Assembly: GCA_012520695.1 (NCBI GenBank) | Contig: JAAYNU010000255.1 | Location: 1 to 18,350 of the forward strand | Reading direction: 5' to 3' | DNA: 18,350 bases | From: Erysipelothrix sp. | Lineage (GTDB): Bacteria > Bacillota_I > Bacilli_A > Erysipelotrichales > Erysipelotrichaceae | Part shown: positions 1 to 7,339 of the stretch, one piece after another | Layout of the letters: every line of letters starts with the position of its first letter | Position numbering within the stretch: position 1 is the stretch's first letter | Notes under the pieces: model-generated | What the model was told of the DNA's origin: nothing | Databases searched by the model: none | Seen by the model: only the letters and a program-made list of their open reading frames with translations | Position numbers and translations under genes: made by a program

Positions 1-242
1 CCTTGTCTTTGATGACTTGGATTAACCAAGAGATCTTGGATGTAGATGATTGATACACCGTCGCCTATAATACGTATGAGTCCGACAAGTTTTTCTTTGT
101 CGTATGCCGCAAGTGTCCATAGTGAATTAGGAATGATTGATGCCATTACTTTTGGATCATTGGTATAGCTACTCCACCCTACGGAGTTATAGAGATCTGT
201 TAGTTCTTCTATATTAAGGGTATTCGTTTCAATGTAGTTCAT
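1..242 (-). CDS. GNAT family N-acetyltransferase, 3' end outside window
   Basis: The reverse strand encodes 80 residues from an ATG at 242, beginning MNYIETNTLNIEELTDLYN, and runs off the left edge. The visible part has the N-terminal GNAT fold pattern: a helix region, a WTLAAYDKEKLVGLIRI strand pair, then DLLVNPSHQRQG. The last of these is the V-x-P-x-x-Q-x-x-G start of the acetyl-CoA pyrophosphate-binding motif A. Members of this family move an acetyl group from acetyl-CoA to an amine; the substrate cannot be read from this fragment. An AAAGGAG ribosome binding site lies just upstream (about 248-255 on the plus strand). The gene is divergent from yigZ and is preceded by a short leader ORF (269-304, minus). 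The GNAT assignment is fairly secure, the substrate unknown. Confidence 0.82.
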   Translation of the reverse strand, partial: MNYIETNTLNIEELTDLYNSVGWSSYTNDPKVMASIIPNSLWTLAAYDKEKLVGLIRIIGDGVSIIYIQDLLVNPSHQRQ

Positions 243-268
243 GTTTCTCTCCTTTGTATTATTTATGT

Positions 269-304
269 TTAGTGGAGTGTGATTAAATAAAGTAATAAAC
301 CCAT
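269..304 (-). CDS. Possible 11-aa leader peptide upstream of the GNAT gene
   Basis: The reverse strand holds an ATG-to-TAA ORF encoding MGLLLYLITLH, five of whose eleven residues are Leu. An AAGGAGGT Shine-Dalgarno (312-319) sits 7 bases upstream of the ATG, which is stronger than the RBS of the acetyltransferase that follows. An extended -10 element (TGCTATACT, 329-337 minus) would start the transcript only a few bases before this RBS. The ORF ends 26 bases before the acetyltransferase ATG. It could be a regulatory leader peptide (translational attenuation or coupling), a tiny membrane peptide, or a chance ORF next to a misplaced SD. No peptide match is known to me. Confidence 0.4.
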   Translation of the reverse strand: MGLLLYLITLH

Positions 305-328
305 GGTCATTACCTCCTTGTTGGTATA

Positions 329-337
329 AGTATAGCA
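329..337 (-). promoter_or_regulatory. Extended -10 promoter for leader ORF and GNAT gene
   Basis: On the reverse strand the bases read TGCTATACT, an extended -10 element (TGn followed by TATACT). The predicted start of transcription is near 322, immediately before the leader ORF's Shine-Dalgarno. No good -35 is seen at 17 bases, as is common for extended -10 promoters. It faces away from the yigZ promoter, and the two -10 boxes lie about 40 bases apart. Confidence 0.5.
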
Positions 338-372
338 TGGGTGAACTACTTTATTGATAGGGTGAAATAGGC

Positions 373-378
373 TATAAT
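373..378 (+). promoter_or_regulatory. -10 box for the yigZ operon
   Basis: A perfect TATAAT lies here, with its last base only 7 bases before the yigZ ATG at 386. Transcription should therefore start at or next to the A of the ATG. Upstream, TTGATA (354-359) is only 13 bases away and TTATTG (351-356) is 16 bases away, so the -35 is weak. No Shine-Dalgarno is positioned for the ATG, which agrees with a leaderless mRNA. Confidence 0.55.
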
Positions 379-385
379 AGATACT

Positions 386-997
386 ATGAAGAAAACAATT
401 AAAGAAGCAGTCCTAATCGAACATGAAATCAATAAATCAAAATTCCTGTCGTATCTTGCGCCTGTAAAAACAGAAGATGAAGCGAAGGAGTACTTAAGAG
501 AAATCAAAAGGCTCCATCCTAAAGCAACGCATCACTGTTCTGCATATGTATGTGGTGATATTGAACGATCGAATGATGATGGTGAACCAGCCTCGAGTGC
601 GGGTCTTCCGATGTTACAGGTGTTAAGGGGTAATGACCTTGATTTTGTGATTGCGGTCGTTGTTCGTTACTATGGTGGTGTTCTCTTGGGTGTTGGTGGT
701 TTGATTCGTGCTTACGGATCAAGTGTATCGCTTGCCCTGGAAGCCGCGACGATTATGGTGCCCAGTACGGTATATACTTATACACTGACGTTTCCTTATG
801 AGTTTACGAATGAAGTTGAAACACACTTAACGAGTAGTGGGGTCATTGTTGATCGTGAATATGATGCTTTGGCTAAGTATACAGTTGAGGTATTGTCTGA
901 AACGATTTTGGATGATCTTAATGATTTCACCAGTGGCACAATCGTAATTGAGTCACAGGGTTCTAGAATTGATTATAAAGAGGAGGTATCGTTATGA
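386..997 (+). CDS. yigZ: YigZ/IMPACT family protein
   Basis: The 203-residue product has the typical length and motifs of bacterial YigZ/YvyE. These include an N-terminal NKSKFLSYLAPV segment, HHCSAYV, DDGEPASSAGLPML, and the glycine-rich VVRYYGGVLLGVGGLIRAY (about residues 92-110). The N-terminal UPF0029/IMPACT domain is followed by a smaller DUF1949-type C-terminal domain. Relatives are linked to ribosome or translation regulation, and the eukaryotic IMPACT protein modulates GCN2, but the bacterial role is not settled. The start fits the family N-terminus. It lies 7 bases past a TATAAT box and has no SD, so it may be translated from a leaderless transcript. Its stop overlaps the next ATG (ATGA), giving translational coupling to the Fur-family gene. 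Its last codons double as that gene's RBS. Confidence 0.93.
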   Translation: MKKTIKEAVLIEHEINKSKFLSYLAPVKTEDEAKEYLREIKRLHPKATHHCSAYVCGDIERSNDDGEPASSAGLPMLQVLRGNDLDFVIAVVVRYYGGVLLGVGGLIRAYGSSVSLALEAATIMVPSTVYTYTLTFPYEFTNEVETHLTSSGVIVDREYDALAKYTVEVLSETILDDLNDFTSGTIVIESQGSRIDYKEEVSL

Positions 998-1404
998 ATG
1001 AATTAAAAGCTGCGAACATCAGAGTTACTGTGCAGCGCCAACAAGTCCTAGATATTTTTAAGAATTCAGAAGTTCCTTTGTCTCTTAATCAAATCAAGGA
1101 TATGATTGGCGAAGGATTTATGGATCAGTCAACGCTTTATCGCATCTTGGATTTATTTGAAACTAAAAAGATTGTGACGAGAACAGTATTATTGGATCCA
1201 TCATTAACGGTGTACGGATATGTGCACAAACAACACCGTCATCTTTTGATTTGTAGTCGTTGTGAGACCATCTCAGTTATTTCGGGATGTCCGCTTCATG
1301 ATTATGAAAATCAGATTGCGGAGAAAAGTGGTTATATTATTAATGATCATCAACTTGAGTTGTATGGTCTGTGCGTCTCGTGCCAACAGGAGGTATCATT
1401 GTGA
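994..1404 (+). CDS. Fur-family metal-responsive transcriptional regulator
   Basis: The product has 136 residues, normal for Fur, Zur or PerR. An N-terminal winged helix (RVTVQRQQVLDIF, then DQSTLYRILDLFETKKIV as recognition helix) is followed by a dimerisation and metal domain. That domain carries HRHLLICSRC and, near the end, HQLELYGLCVSC. The two CxxC pairs form the structural Zn(Cys)4 site of this superfamily. The family represses metal uptake or stress genes when loaded with Zn, Fe or Mn; which metal applies cannot be decided from sequence. An AGGAGG RBS (981-986) lies 7 bases before the ATG. The ATG overlaps the yigZ stop, and the TGA overlaps the next gene's GTG. Co-transcription with a CDF exporter suggests a role in metal balance. 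No clear Fur, Zur or PerR box was found upstream. Confidence 0.88.
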   Translation: MNELKAANIRVTVQRQQVLDIFKNSEVPLSLNQIKDMIGEGFMDQSTLYRILDLFETKKIVTRTVLLDPSLTVYGYVHKQHRHLLICSRCETISVISGCPLHDYENQIAEKSGYIINDHQLELYGLCVSCQQEVSL

Positions 1405-2225
1405 GCTTATTAAATAATAAAATGCGTTTAGGTGCAGTGAGTTTGGAAGTAACAAGTCTTGAAAATACGGTTCCTTTTTATCGTGATGTTTTAGGATTGA
1501 GTTTGATTAGATCAAGTGAAACATTCGCAGAGTTAGGTGTGAATGGAACGGTTCTTGTGAATCTATACGAAGATAATAATCGTGAATTATCTCATTCAAG
1601 TCTATTCCACATGGCGTTTTTATTGCCAAGTGAGCAGGACCTTACAGCGTTTCTATTCCATGTATCTGGATTAGGGGTTGAAGTGGGTGCTGGGGATCAC
1701 GCATTCTCAGTGGCATTCTATTTAGATGATCCAGAAGGTAACGGTATCGAAATCTATGCGGATCGTCCGAAAAAAGATTGGCCTTTCTTAGAAGATAAAT
1801 CATTGAAGGCTGTAACGGATGCGGTTGATGTGGATCGTTTAGTAGCGAACTATAACGGTGAGCCGTGGATGGGTATGCCAATTGGGACAACAATGGGTCA
1901 TGTGCACTTACAGGTAGTTGATGTGGAAGCTGCGAAAGACTTCTATATTGAATTCTTGGGTATGGATCTTAAGACAAGTGTTCCTCGTGCAATGTTTGTT
2001 TCTAAGAATGGGTATCATCACCATTTAGGAATTAATGCTTGGAATCGAAAAACATCTCGAGAAGGTGGGAGTCTTATTAACTTTGAAATGATCGTTGATA
2101 ATCTCGATGCAATTAAAGAAGCTGTAAAGAATCAGTCTGTCTATTCATATGAGGAAAGTGATTATGGGTTTTTTCTGGAAGATGGAAGCGGCGTAACGGT
2201 GAGCTTCGTAGGAGATAATTTTTAA
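1401..2225 (+). CDS. VOC family protein, CatE-like (catechol-2,3-dioxygenase-like)
   Basis: I place the start at GTG 1401. It overlaps the upstream TGA (GTGA), and an AGGAGGT RBS lies 7 to 8 bases away. The in-frame ATG at 1371 lies inside the previous gene and has no RBS. The 274-residue product has two vicinal-oxygen-chelate modules. The first spans residues about 5-125 and contains LEVTSLENTVPFYRDVLGL and a GDHAFSVAFYLDDPEGNGIEIYADRP region split around its DPEGNG turn. The second starts near residue 167 with MGHVHLQVVDVEAAKDFYIEFLGM. This matches the Bacillus CatE/YfiE group, annotated as Fe(II) extradiol ring-cleaving dioxygenases. Histidines and acidic residues at VOC metal positions are present (GDH, HVHL, GIEIY). 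The substrate is unknown, and a glyoxalase- or thiol-transferase-like role is possible. Confidence 0.85.
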   Translation: MSLLNNKMRLGAVSLEVTSLENTVPFYRDVLGLSLIRSSETFAELGVNGTVLVNLYEDNNRELSHSSLFHMAFLLPSEQDLTAFLFHVSGLGVEVGAGDHAFSVAFYLDDPEGNGIEIYADRPKKDWPFLEDKSLKAVTDAVDVDRLVANYNGEPWMGMPIGTTMGHVHLQVVDVEAAKDFYIEFLGMDLKTSVPRAMFVSKNGYHHHLGINAWNRKTSREGGSLINFEMIVDNLDAIKEAVKNQSVYSYEESDYGFFLEDGSGVTVSFVGDNF

Positions 2226-3334
2226 TGGATCGTAATATTGAAGGTATGAAATCAGGAATCGTGGGAATCGTCTGTAACACGGTTCTTTTTCTTTTAAAAC
2301 TAACCATTGGGGTTTTATCGGGGTCTGTGTCTATTATTGCGGATGCGATAAATAACTTATCGGACAGTGTTTCTTCTGTATTAACGTTTGTAGGGTATTA
2401 TTTATCCAACAAGCCTGCGGACAGAGAACATCCTTATGGTCATGAACGTTTTGAGTATATCAGTGGGTTCTTAATTTCATTCATCATGATGATTCTATCG
2501 TTTGAAATTATTTCAAACAGTATTGAGTCCATTCGTTTGGGCAGTGGTGTTGAAATGAGTAATACATTGTTTATAGCGCTTGTGTTCTCAATTCTATTAA
2601 AGGGATGGATGTTCTTTTACTATCGCCATAAAGCGCGTAGCATGGACTCGGATGTTTTATGGGCGAATGCGGCGGACAGTCGTAATGATGTCTTAATTAC
2701 CAGTGGTATTTTAATTGGGGTATTGGTGAACTATTTCTTTAATATTAAAATTGATGGCTATGTCGGTTTGGCCGTTGCAGCAATTATCATCGTTTCAGCG
2801 TTCGGAATGTTGCGCGGATTTATTTCTGAACTCCTTGGGGAAAGACCCGATGAGTCTGTCATTGATAGTATTGTATTGGTGCTGAAGAATACTGAAAGTA
2901 TAGAAGGGTTTCATGATCTTATGATTCATACCTATGGGAAAAAACATCGTTATGCGGTAGTGCACGTTGAGGTTGATGAGCGCTTGAGTCTTACTGATGC
3001 GCATACGATTATTCATAGTATTGAGGAGGATGTGTATGATGCGACGGGCATCATTTTGGATGTGCATTTGGATCCTATGGACATTGAGAGTCCTGAAATC
3101 AAAGAGGCTGTTCGTATAATTAAGTACTCACTGGGGGAAATGAATCCAAATCTTAGTTTTCATGATGTTCGTTTCCAAGATGGGAAGCTTTTATTTGACG
3201 TTGTGAGTGATCAATCAATTCAATATTTAAACGATCAAATCTATGGTATAATTGTGCAACGTTTTAAGGATCGTGGTTTGGAGTATCCAATTGATGTTCA
3301 ATTCGATGCGCACGACTTACTTAAGGGCAAGTAG
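2225..3334 (+). CDS. CDF cation efflux transporter, Mn-type metal site
   Basis: This 369-residue cation diffusion facilitator has about six membrane segments in the first 200 residues, then a cytoplasmic domain. TM2 carries ADAINNLSD (N43-x3-D47) and TM5 carries ADSRND (D151-x3-D155). Zn-transporting members such as YiiP use D-x3-D in TM2 and H-x3-D in TM5. The N-x3-D plus D-x3-D pattern is that of the Mn(II) clade (MntE-like), so Mn2+/H+ export is the best guess. ADREHPYGHERFEYI after TM2 is the family signature. The C-terminus is about 75 residues longer than a minimal CDF and holds a second small domain. The ATG overlaps the previous TAA (TAATG), with AGGAGA upstream. Iron or cobalt transport cannot be excluded. 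Confidence 0.9.
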   Translation: MDRNIEGMKSGIVGIVCNTVLFLLKLTIGVLSGSVSIIADAINNLSDSVSSVLTFVGYYLSNKPADREHPYGHERFEYISGFLISFIMMILSFEIISNSIESIRLGSGVEMSNTLFIALVFSILLKGWMFFYYRHKARSMDSDVLWANAADSRNDVLITSGILIGVLVNYFFNIKIDGYVGLAVAAIIIVSAFGMLRGFISELLGERPDESVIDSIVLVLKNTESIEGFHDLMIHTYGKKHRYAVVHVEVDERLSLTDAHTIIHSIEEDVYDATGIILDVHLDPMDIESPEIKEAVRIIKYSLGEMNPNLSFHDVRFQDGKLLFDVVSDQSIQYLNDQIYGIIVQRFKDRGLEYPIDVQFDAHDLLKGK

Positions 3335-3343
3335 GAGGTTTTT

Positions 3344-5591
3344 ATGATGGAAACTATTCGTATCATGGGTATGAAGCAAAACAATCTAAAGAATCTTGAT
3401 TTGGAGATTTTAAAAAAACAAAATTACAGTGTTCACAGGTGTTTCAGGATCGGGCAAAAGCTCGATCGTTTTTGACACTATTGCCAGCGAAGCAACGCGT
3501 CAATTAAATCAAACATATTCAACATTCATTCAAACGTTCCTTCCGAAGTATACGAAGGCTGATTTCATAGCGATAAAGAATTTGAGTCCGGCCATTGTGG
3601 TGGATCAAAAACAAATCGGTGGGAATTCGCGTTCCACTCTGGGAACCATGACTGATATTCAGTCTTTTTTACGTCCGATCTTCTCAAGAATTGGTATGCC
3701 TGAAACAGGGCTTGCGCATACCTTCTCATTTAATGATCCAGCGGGTATGTGCCCTGAGTGTGATGGTATTGGGAAGAAAATAGTTCCCATCCTTGATAAG
3801 CTCATTGATATGGATAAATCATTAAAAGAAGGAGCACTTCTATTCCCTGCCTACGCAGTGGATGGTTGGTACTGGCAGATCTATGAATCCAGTGGCTTCT
3901 TTGATATGGATCTTAAACTTAAGGATTATGATGAAGAAACACTTCACAAGCTTCTTTATGGTGAGAGAGAAAAGATTAAAGTTAAAGTATTAAATAAGAA
4001 GGAATCAAACATTGATTTTGAGGGTGTTGTGAATAAATTTTCTCGTCAGTATGTGACGCGTGATTTATCTGCTCACTCTAAAAAGACACAAGATCAAGTG
4101 AAGGAGTATACTCATTTCTCTGATTGTAGTTTGTGTCATGGTAAACGATTCAATGAACTCAAGCTTTCTACGAAGGTCAATGGATTAAACATCTTTGATT
4201 GTGGTGAGTTGGAGTTGAATGAACTTAAATCATTTTTATTGAGTATTACGGATGAGCGCGTATCGCCTTTAGTTGATGAAGCAGTAAAACGTGTGGATCA
4301 TTTAATTGGTATGAGTCTTGATTACCTAACTCTTAATCGTGAAACTTCAACGCTATCGGGTGGTGAATCACAGCGCGTTAAAATGATGAAACACTTATCG
4401 AGTGCTTTGAGTGGTCTATTATATATCTTTGATGAACCGAGTGTGGGTCTTCATCCGCGTGATGTCGCGAACCTTAATGGCATGTTGTGTCATCTACGAG
4501 ACTTAGGAAATACAGTATTGGTTGTGGAGCACGATCGTGATGTGATTGTGGAAGCAGACCATATCGTTGATATTGGACCGGGTGCTGGTCGTTATGGTGG
4601 TGAGATTACCTATGAAGGTGATGTGAAGGGCTTGTTTGCCTCGGATACTCTAACGGGTTCGCATCTAACAAACTTACCTCCATTGAAAGATAGTGTTCGT
4701 AAACCATCGGGTTACTTCGAACTAAGAGATTGTAATACAAATAATTTAAGATCCGTTGATGTGGATATTCCTCAGGGAGTAGTAAGTGTTGTGTCGGGTG
4801 TTGCGGGGTCTGGTAAGAGTTCTTTAATTCATACTGAGTTTTTGAATCACTTTCCTGATGCGATTGTGGTGGATCAAAAGTCATTGCATGCTACTCGCAG
4901 GTCGAATATGTTAACATATACAGGAATCTTTGATCGTGTAAGAACGATCTTTGCGAAGGAAAACGGTGTTGATAAAGCATTGTTTAGTTTTAATTCAAAG
5001 GGCGGTTGTCCTGAGTGTAAGGGTCAAGGTGTTGTGGTTACTGATCTTGCGTATCTTGAGGGTGTGGAATTGGTGTGTCCTGTTTGTGATGGGAATCGCT
5101 ATATTCCAGAAGTTCTTGAGATGAAGTATCAGGATAAAACGATTCTTGATATTCTTGAGTTATCAGTTGAAGAGGGTTTATCGTTCTTTACTGATAAAGC
5201 AGTTCAGAAGACGTTGAAGTCTTTGGATGATGTGGGATTGTCGTATCTTAGTTTAGGTCAACCGCTTGATACATTATCGGGTGGTGAGTGTCAAAGGGTT
5301 AAACTGGCTTCCGAGCTTCATAAGTCGGGTCATGTTTATATTCTTGATGAGCCTACTACGGGTCTTCATATGTCTGATATAGAAACGTTTATGAAGATTG
5401 TGGATGCTTTGGTTGATAAGGGCAGTACTGTCATTATCATTGAACATAACATAGAGGTCATGCGTCAAGCTGACTGGATTATTGATTTGGGTCCTGAGGC
5501 GGGTCATCGCGGGGGTACGATCCTGTATTCAGGTGAGCCTAAGGGCTTGAAGAGTTCGTCATCACTGACGGCTCAGTATTTATTTCGTTAG
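3344..5591 (+). pseudogene. Short UvrA-like ABC ATPase, frameshifted near its start
   Basis: An SD (AGGAGG, 3333-3338) and a double ATG (3344/3347) open a frame reading METIRIMGMKQNNLKNLDLEI, normal for UvrA-type proteins. It then runs out of frame at a run of seven A (3412-3418). Removing one A joins it to the long frame that resumes with ITVFTGVSGSGKSS and ends at 5591, giving about 748 residues. UvrA is about 940, so this is the short paralogue class (UvrA2/DrrC-like), apparently lacking most of the UvrB-binding region. Visible are two Walker A motifs (GVSGSGKSS, GVAGSGKSS), two signatures (LSGGESQRV, LSGGECQRV), Walker B regions ending in DEPS and DEPT, and the Cys pairs CPEC, CSLC, CPEC and CPVC for zinc. 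Relatives bind DNA and can protect against DNA-targeting drugs. The lesion may be a sequencing error, phase variation or true decay. A start at GTG 3429 would keep Walker A but lacks an RBS. Confidence 0.85.
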
Positions 5592-5608
5592 AATAGGGAG
5601 TAATGTAT

Positions 5609-7339
5609 ATGAAATTTTTATGGAAATATGTGCGGAAGAACAAGCTGTCTTTTATGCTGTCATTTCTTTTAGTTGGGGTTTCTGTTGCTGCAATGTTGAT
5701 TCAGCCCAGCATTATGGGTTCGATTATTGATGCGGTTGCGCGTGGTGATATTGATAATATCACGACCTATGGTCTGATTCTTGTCGGTATTGCTTTAGTG
5801 GGGCTTGTGAGTGGTATCTTGAATACAATTCTAGCGGCTCGTATCGCTCAGAGAACGGGTTCTGATATTCGTTTGGAGCTCTTTGATAAGGTTAATGAGT
5901 TTTCTTATAGTAATATTGAGAAGTTTTCTGCTTCGAATCTTGTGGTTCGACTGACGAATGACTCTGCTCAAGCACAAAACTTAATTATGATTTTGCTTCA
6001 AACATTGACGCGAATTCCAATTATGTTTGTAGGGAGTTTGATTCTTGCGATGACTACGATTCCTCAACTTTGGTGGATTGTTGTTCTTGTGGTAATTCTT
6101 GTGTTCGCTGCAGTTATGGTGTCATTCGGAATGATGGGTCCTAAGTTCGGTAAGATTCAAATGTACTTAGAGCGCATCAATGCGATTGCGAAAGAGAACT
6201 TCATGGGTATGAGGGTTGTGAAATCCTTTGTCCAGGAAGAGTCTGAAATTGAGAAATTTACTAACGAAAGTCAGATGTTAACGAAGGAGACGATCTCAGT
6301 TGGTTATATCTTTGGTTTACTCATTCCTTCTTTCTTCTTTATTATGGATGGTGGTAACGCCTTAGCGCTTCTCTTAGTAGGTGGTCTTGCGGAAACGGAT
6401 CCTTCCATTATTGGGGCGTCTGTTTCATTTACGAGTTACTTAGTGATGGTTATGATGTCATTGATGATTGGTGGTATGATGGTGAGTTTCTCATCTCGTG
6501 CTTTTGTTTCAATTGCGCGTATTAAAGAGGTACTGGATACAGAACCTGATATGACATTTGAAAATAATGATATCGTCCTAAACTCAGGTAACATTGAGTT
6601 TGAAAATGTTTCGTTTGTGTATGATGGCGATGAAGAGGAAACACTTCGTAATGTCTCCTTCAGTATTAATCAAAATGAAACAATTGGTGTCGTAGGTGCA
6701 ACGGGTTCAGGTAAATCTACTTTAGCTCAGCTTATTGCGCGTATCTTTGATCCGAGTGAGGGTCGCATCTTAATTGATGATACTGATTTGAAGGATTTAT
6801 CTAATGAGGAACTTCGTAAGAATGTTTCGATTGTATTACAGCGTCCAACATTATTCTCAGGAACTATTGCCGATAACATTCGTCATGGTAAACGAGATGC
6901 AAGTTATGAAGAGATGTCATGGGCTGCGAAGATTGCTCAAGCAGAGAAGTTCATTCTTGAAGAAGAAGGTGGTTTTGATGCGGAAGTGTATCAACGTGGT
7001 GCTAACTTCTCAGGTGGTCAAAAGCAACGTATTTCGATTGCTCGTGGCTTGGTTGGGAATCCAAAGGTTCTTATTCTAGATGATAGTACTTCGGCTTTGG
7101 ATGCTCATTCAGAGAAGCTTGTTAAGGAAGCTCTTATTAATGATTTAGTGGATACAACGAAAGTTATTGTATCTCAAAAGATTTCTTCAATCGTTCAAGC
7201 AGATAAAATTCTTGTGCTTGATAAAGGTAAACTTGTTGCAAGTGGCACTCATAAGGAACTGCTTGTGTCATCTCCTACGTATGTAGAGATTTTTGAAACG
7301 CAAAAGGGAAAGGCGGAATTTGACTATGAACTCAATTAA
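5609..7339 (+). CDS. ABC exporter half-transporter, degenerate-site subunit
   Basis: I place the start at ATG 5609 (MKFLWKYVRKNKLSF), 8 bases after a GGGAG RBS. The in-frame ATG at 5603 would leave only 2 bases of spacing. The 576-residue product has a six-helix type IV exporter membrane domain (about residues 1-310) followed by a nucleotide-binding domain. The motifs are Walker A GATGSGKST (about 362-371), Q-loop LQRPTLFSGTI, a canonical signature FSGGQKQR (about 466), and Walker B LILDDSTSALD. In Walker B the catalytic Glu is Asp, and the H-loop His is Gln (VSQKISS). These are the changes seen in the degenerate-site partner of heterodimeric exporters such as LmrC/LmrD, BmrC/BmrD and TM287/288. 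It should pair with the next gene's product. The substrate is unknown; multidrug or lipid export is typical. Confidence 0.92.
   Translation: MKFLWKYVRKNKLSFMLSFLLVGVSVAAMLIQPSIMGSIIDAVARGDIDNITTYGLILVGIALVGLVSGILNTILAARIAQRTGSDIRLELFDKVNEFSYSNIEKFSASNLVVRLTNDSAQAQNLIMILLQTLTRIPIMFVGSLILAMTTIPQLWWIVVLVVILVFAAVMVSFGMMGPKFGKIQMYLERINAIAKENFMGMRVVKSFVQEESEIEKFTNESQMLTKETISVGYIFGLLIPSFFFIMDGGNALALLLVGGLAETDPSIIGASVSFTSYLVMVMMSLMIGGMMVSFSSRAFVSIARIKEVLDTEPDMTFENNDIVLNSGNIEFENVSFVYDGDEEETLRNVSFSINQNETIGVVGATGSGKSTLAQLIARIFDPSEGRILIDDTDLKDLSNEELRKNVSIVLQRPTLFSGTIADNIRHGKRDASYEEMSWAAKIAQAEKFILEEEGGFDAEVYQRGANFSGGQKQRISIARGLVGNPKVLILDDSTSALDAHSEKLVKEALINDLVDTTKVIVSQKISSIVQADKILVLDKGKLVASGTHKELLVSSPTYVEIFETQKGKAEFDYELN

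Noticed and set aside
3412..3419. Programmed -1 ribosomal frameshift at the A-rich slippery run in the UvrA-like gene
   Set aside because: The run looks slippery, but joining the two frames needs +1 (or loss of one A), so a standard -1 slip would not give the protein.
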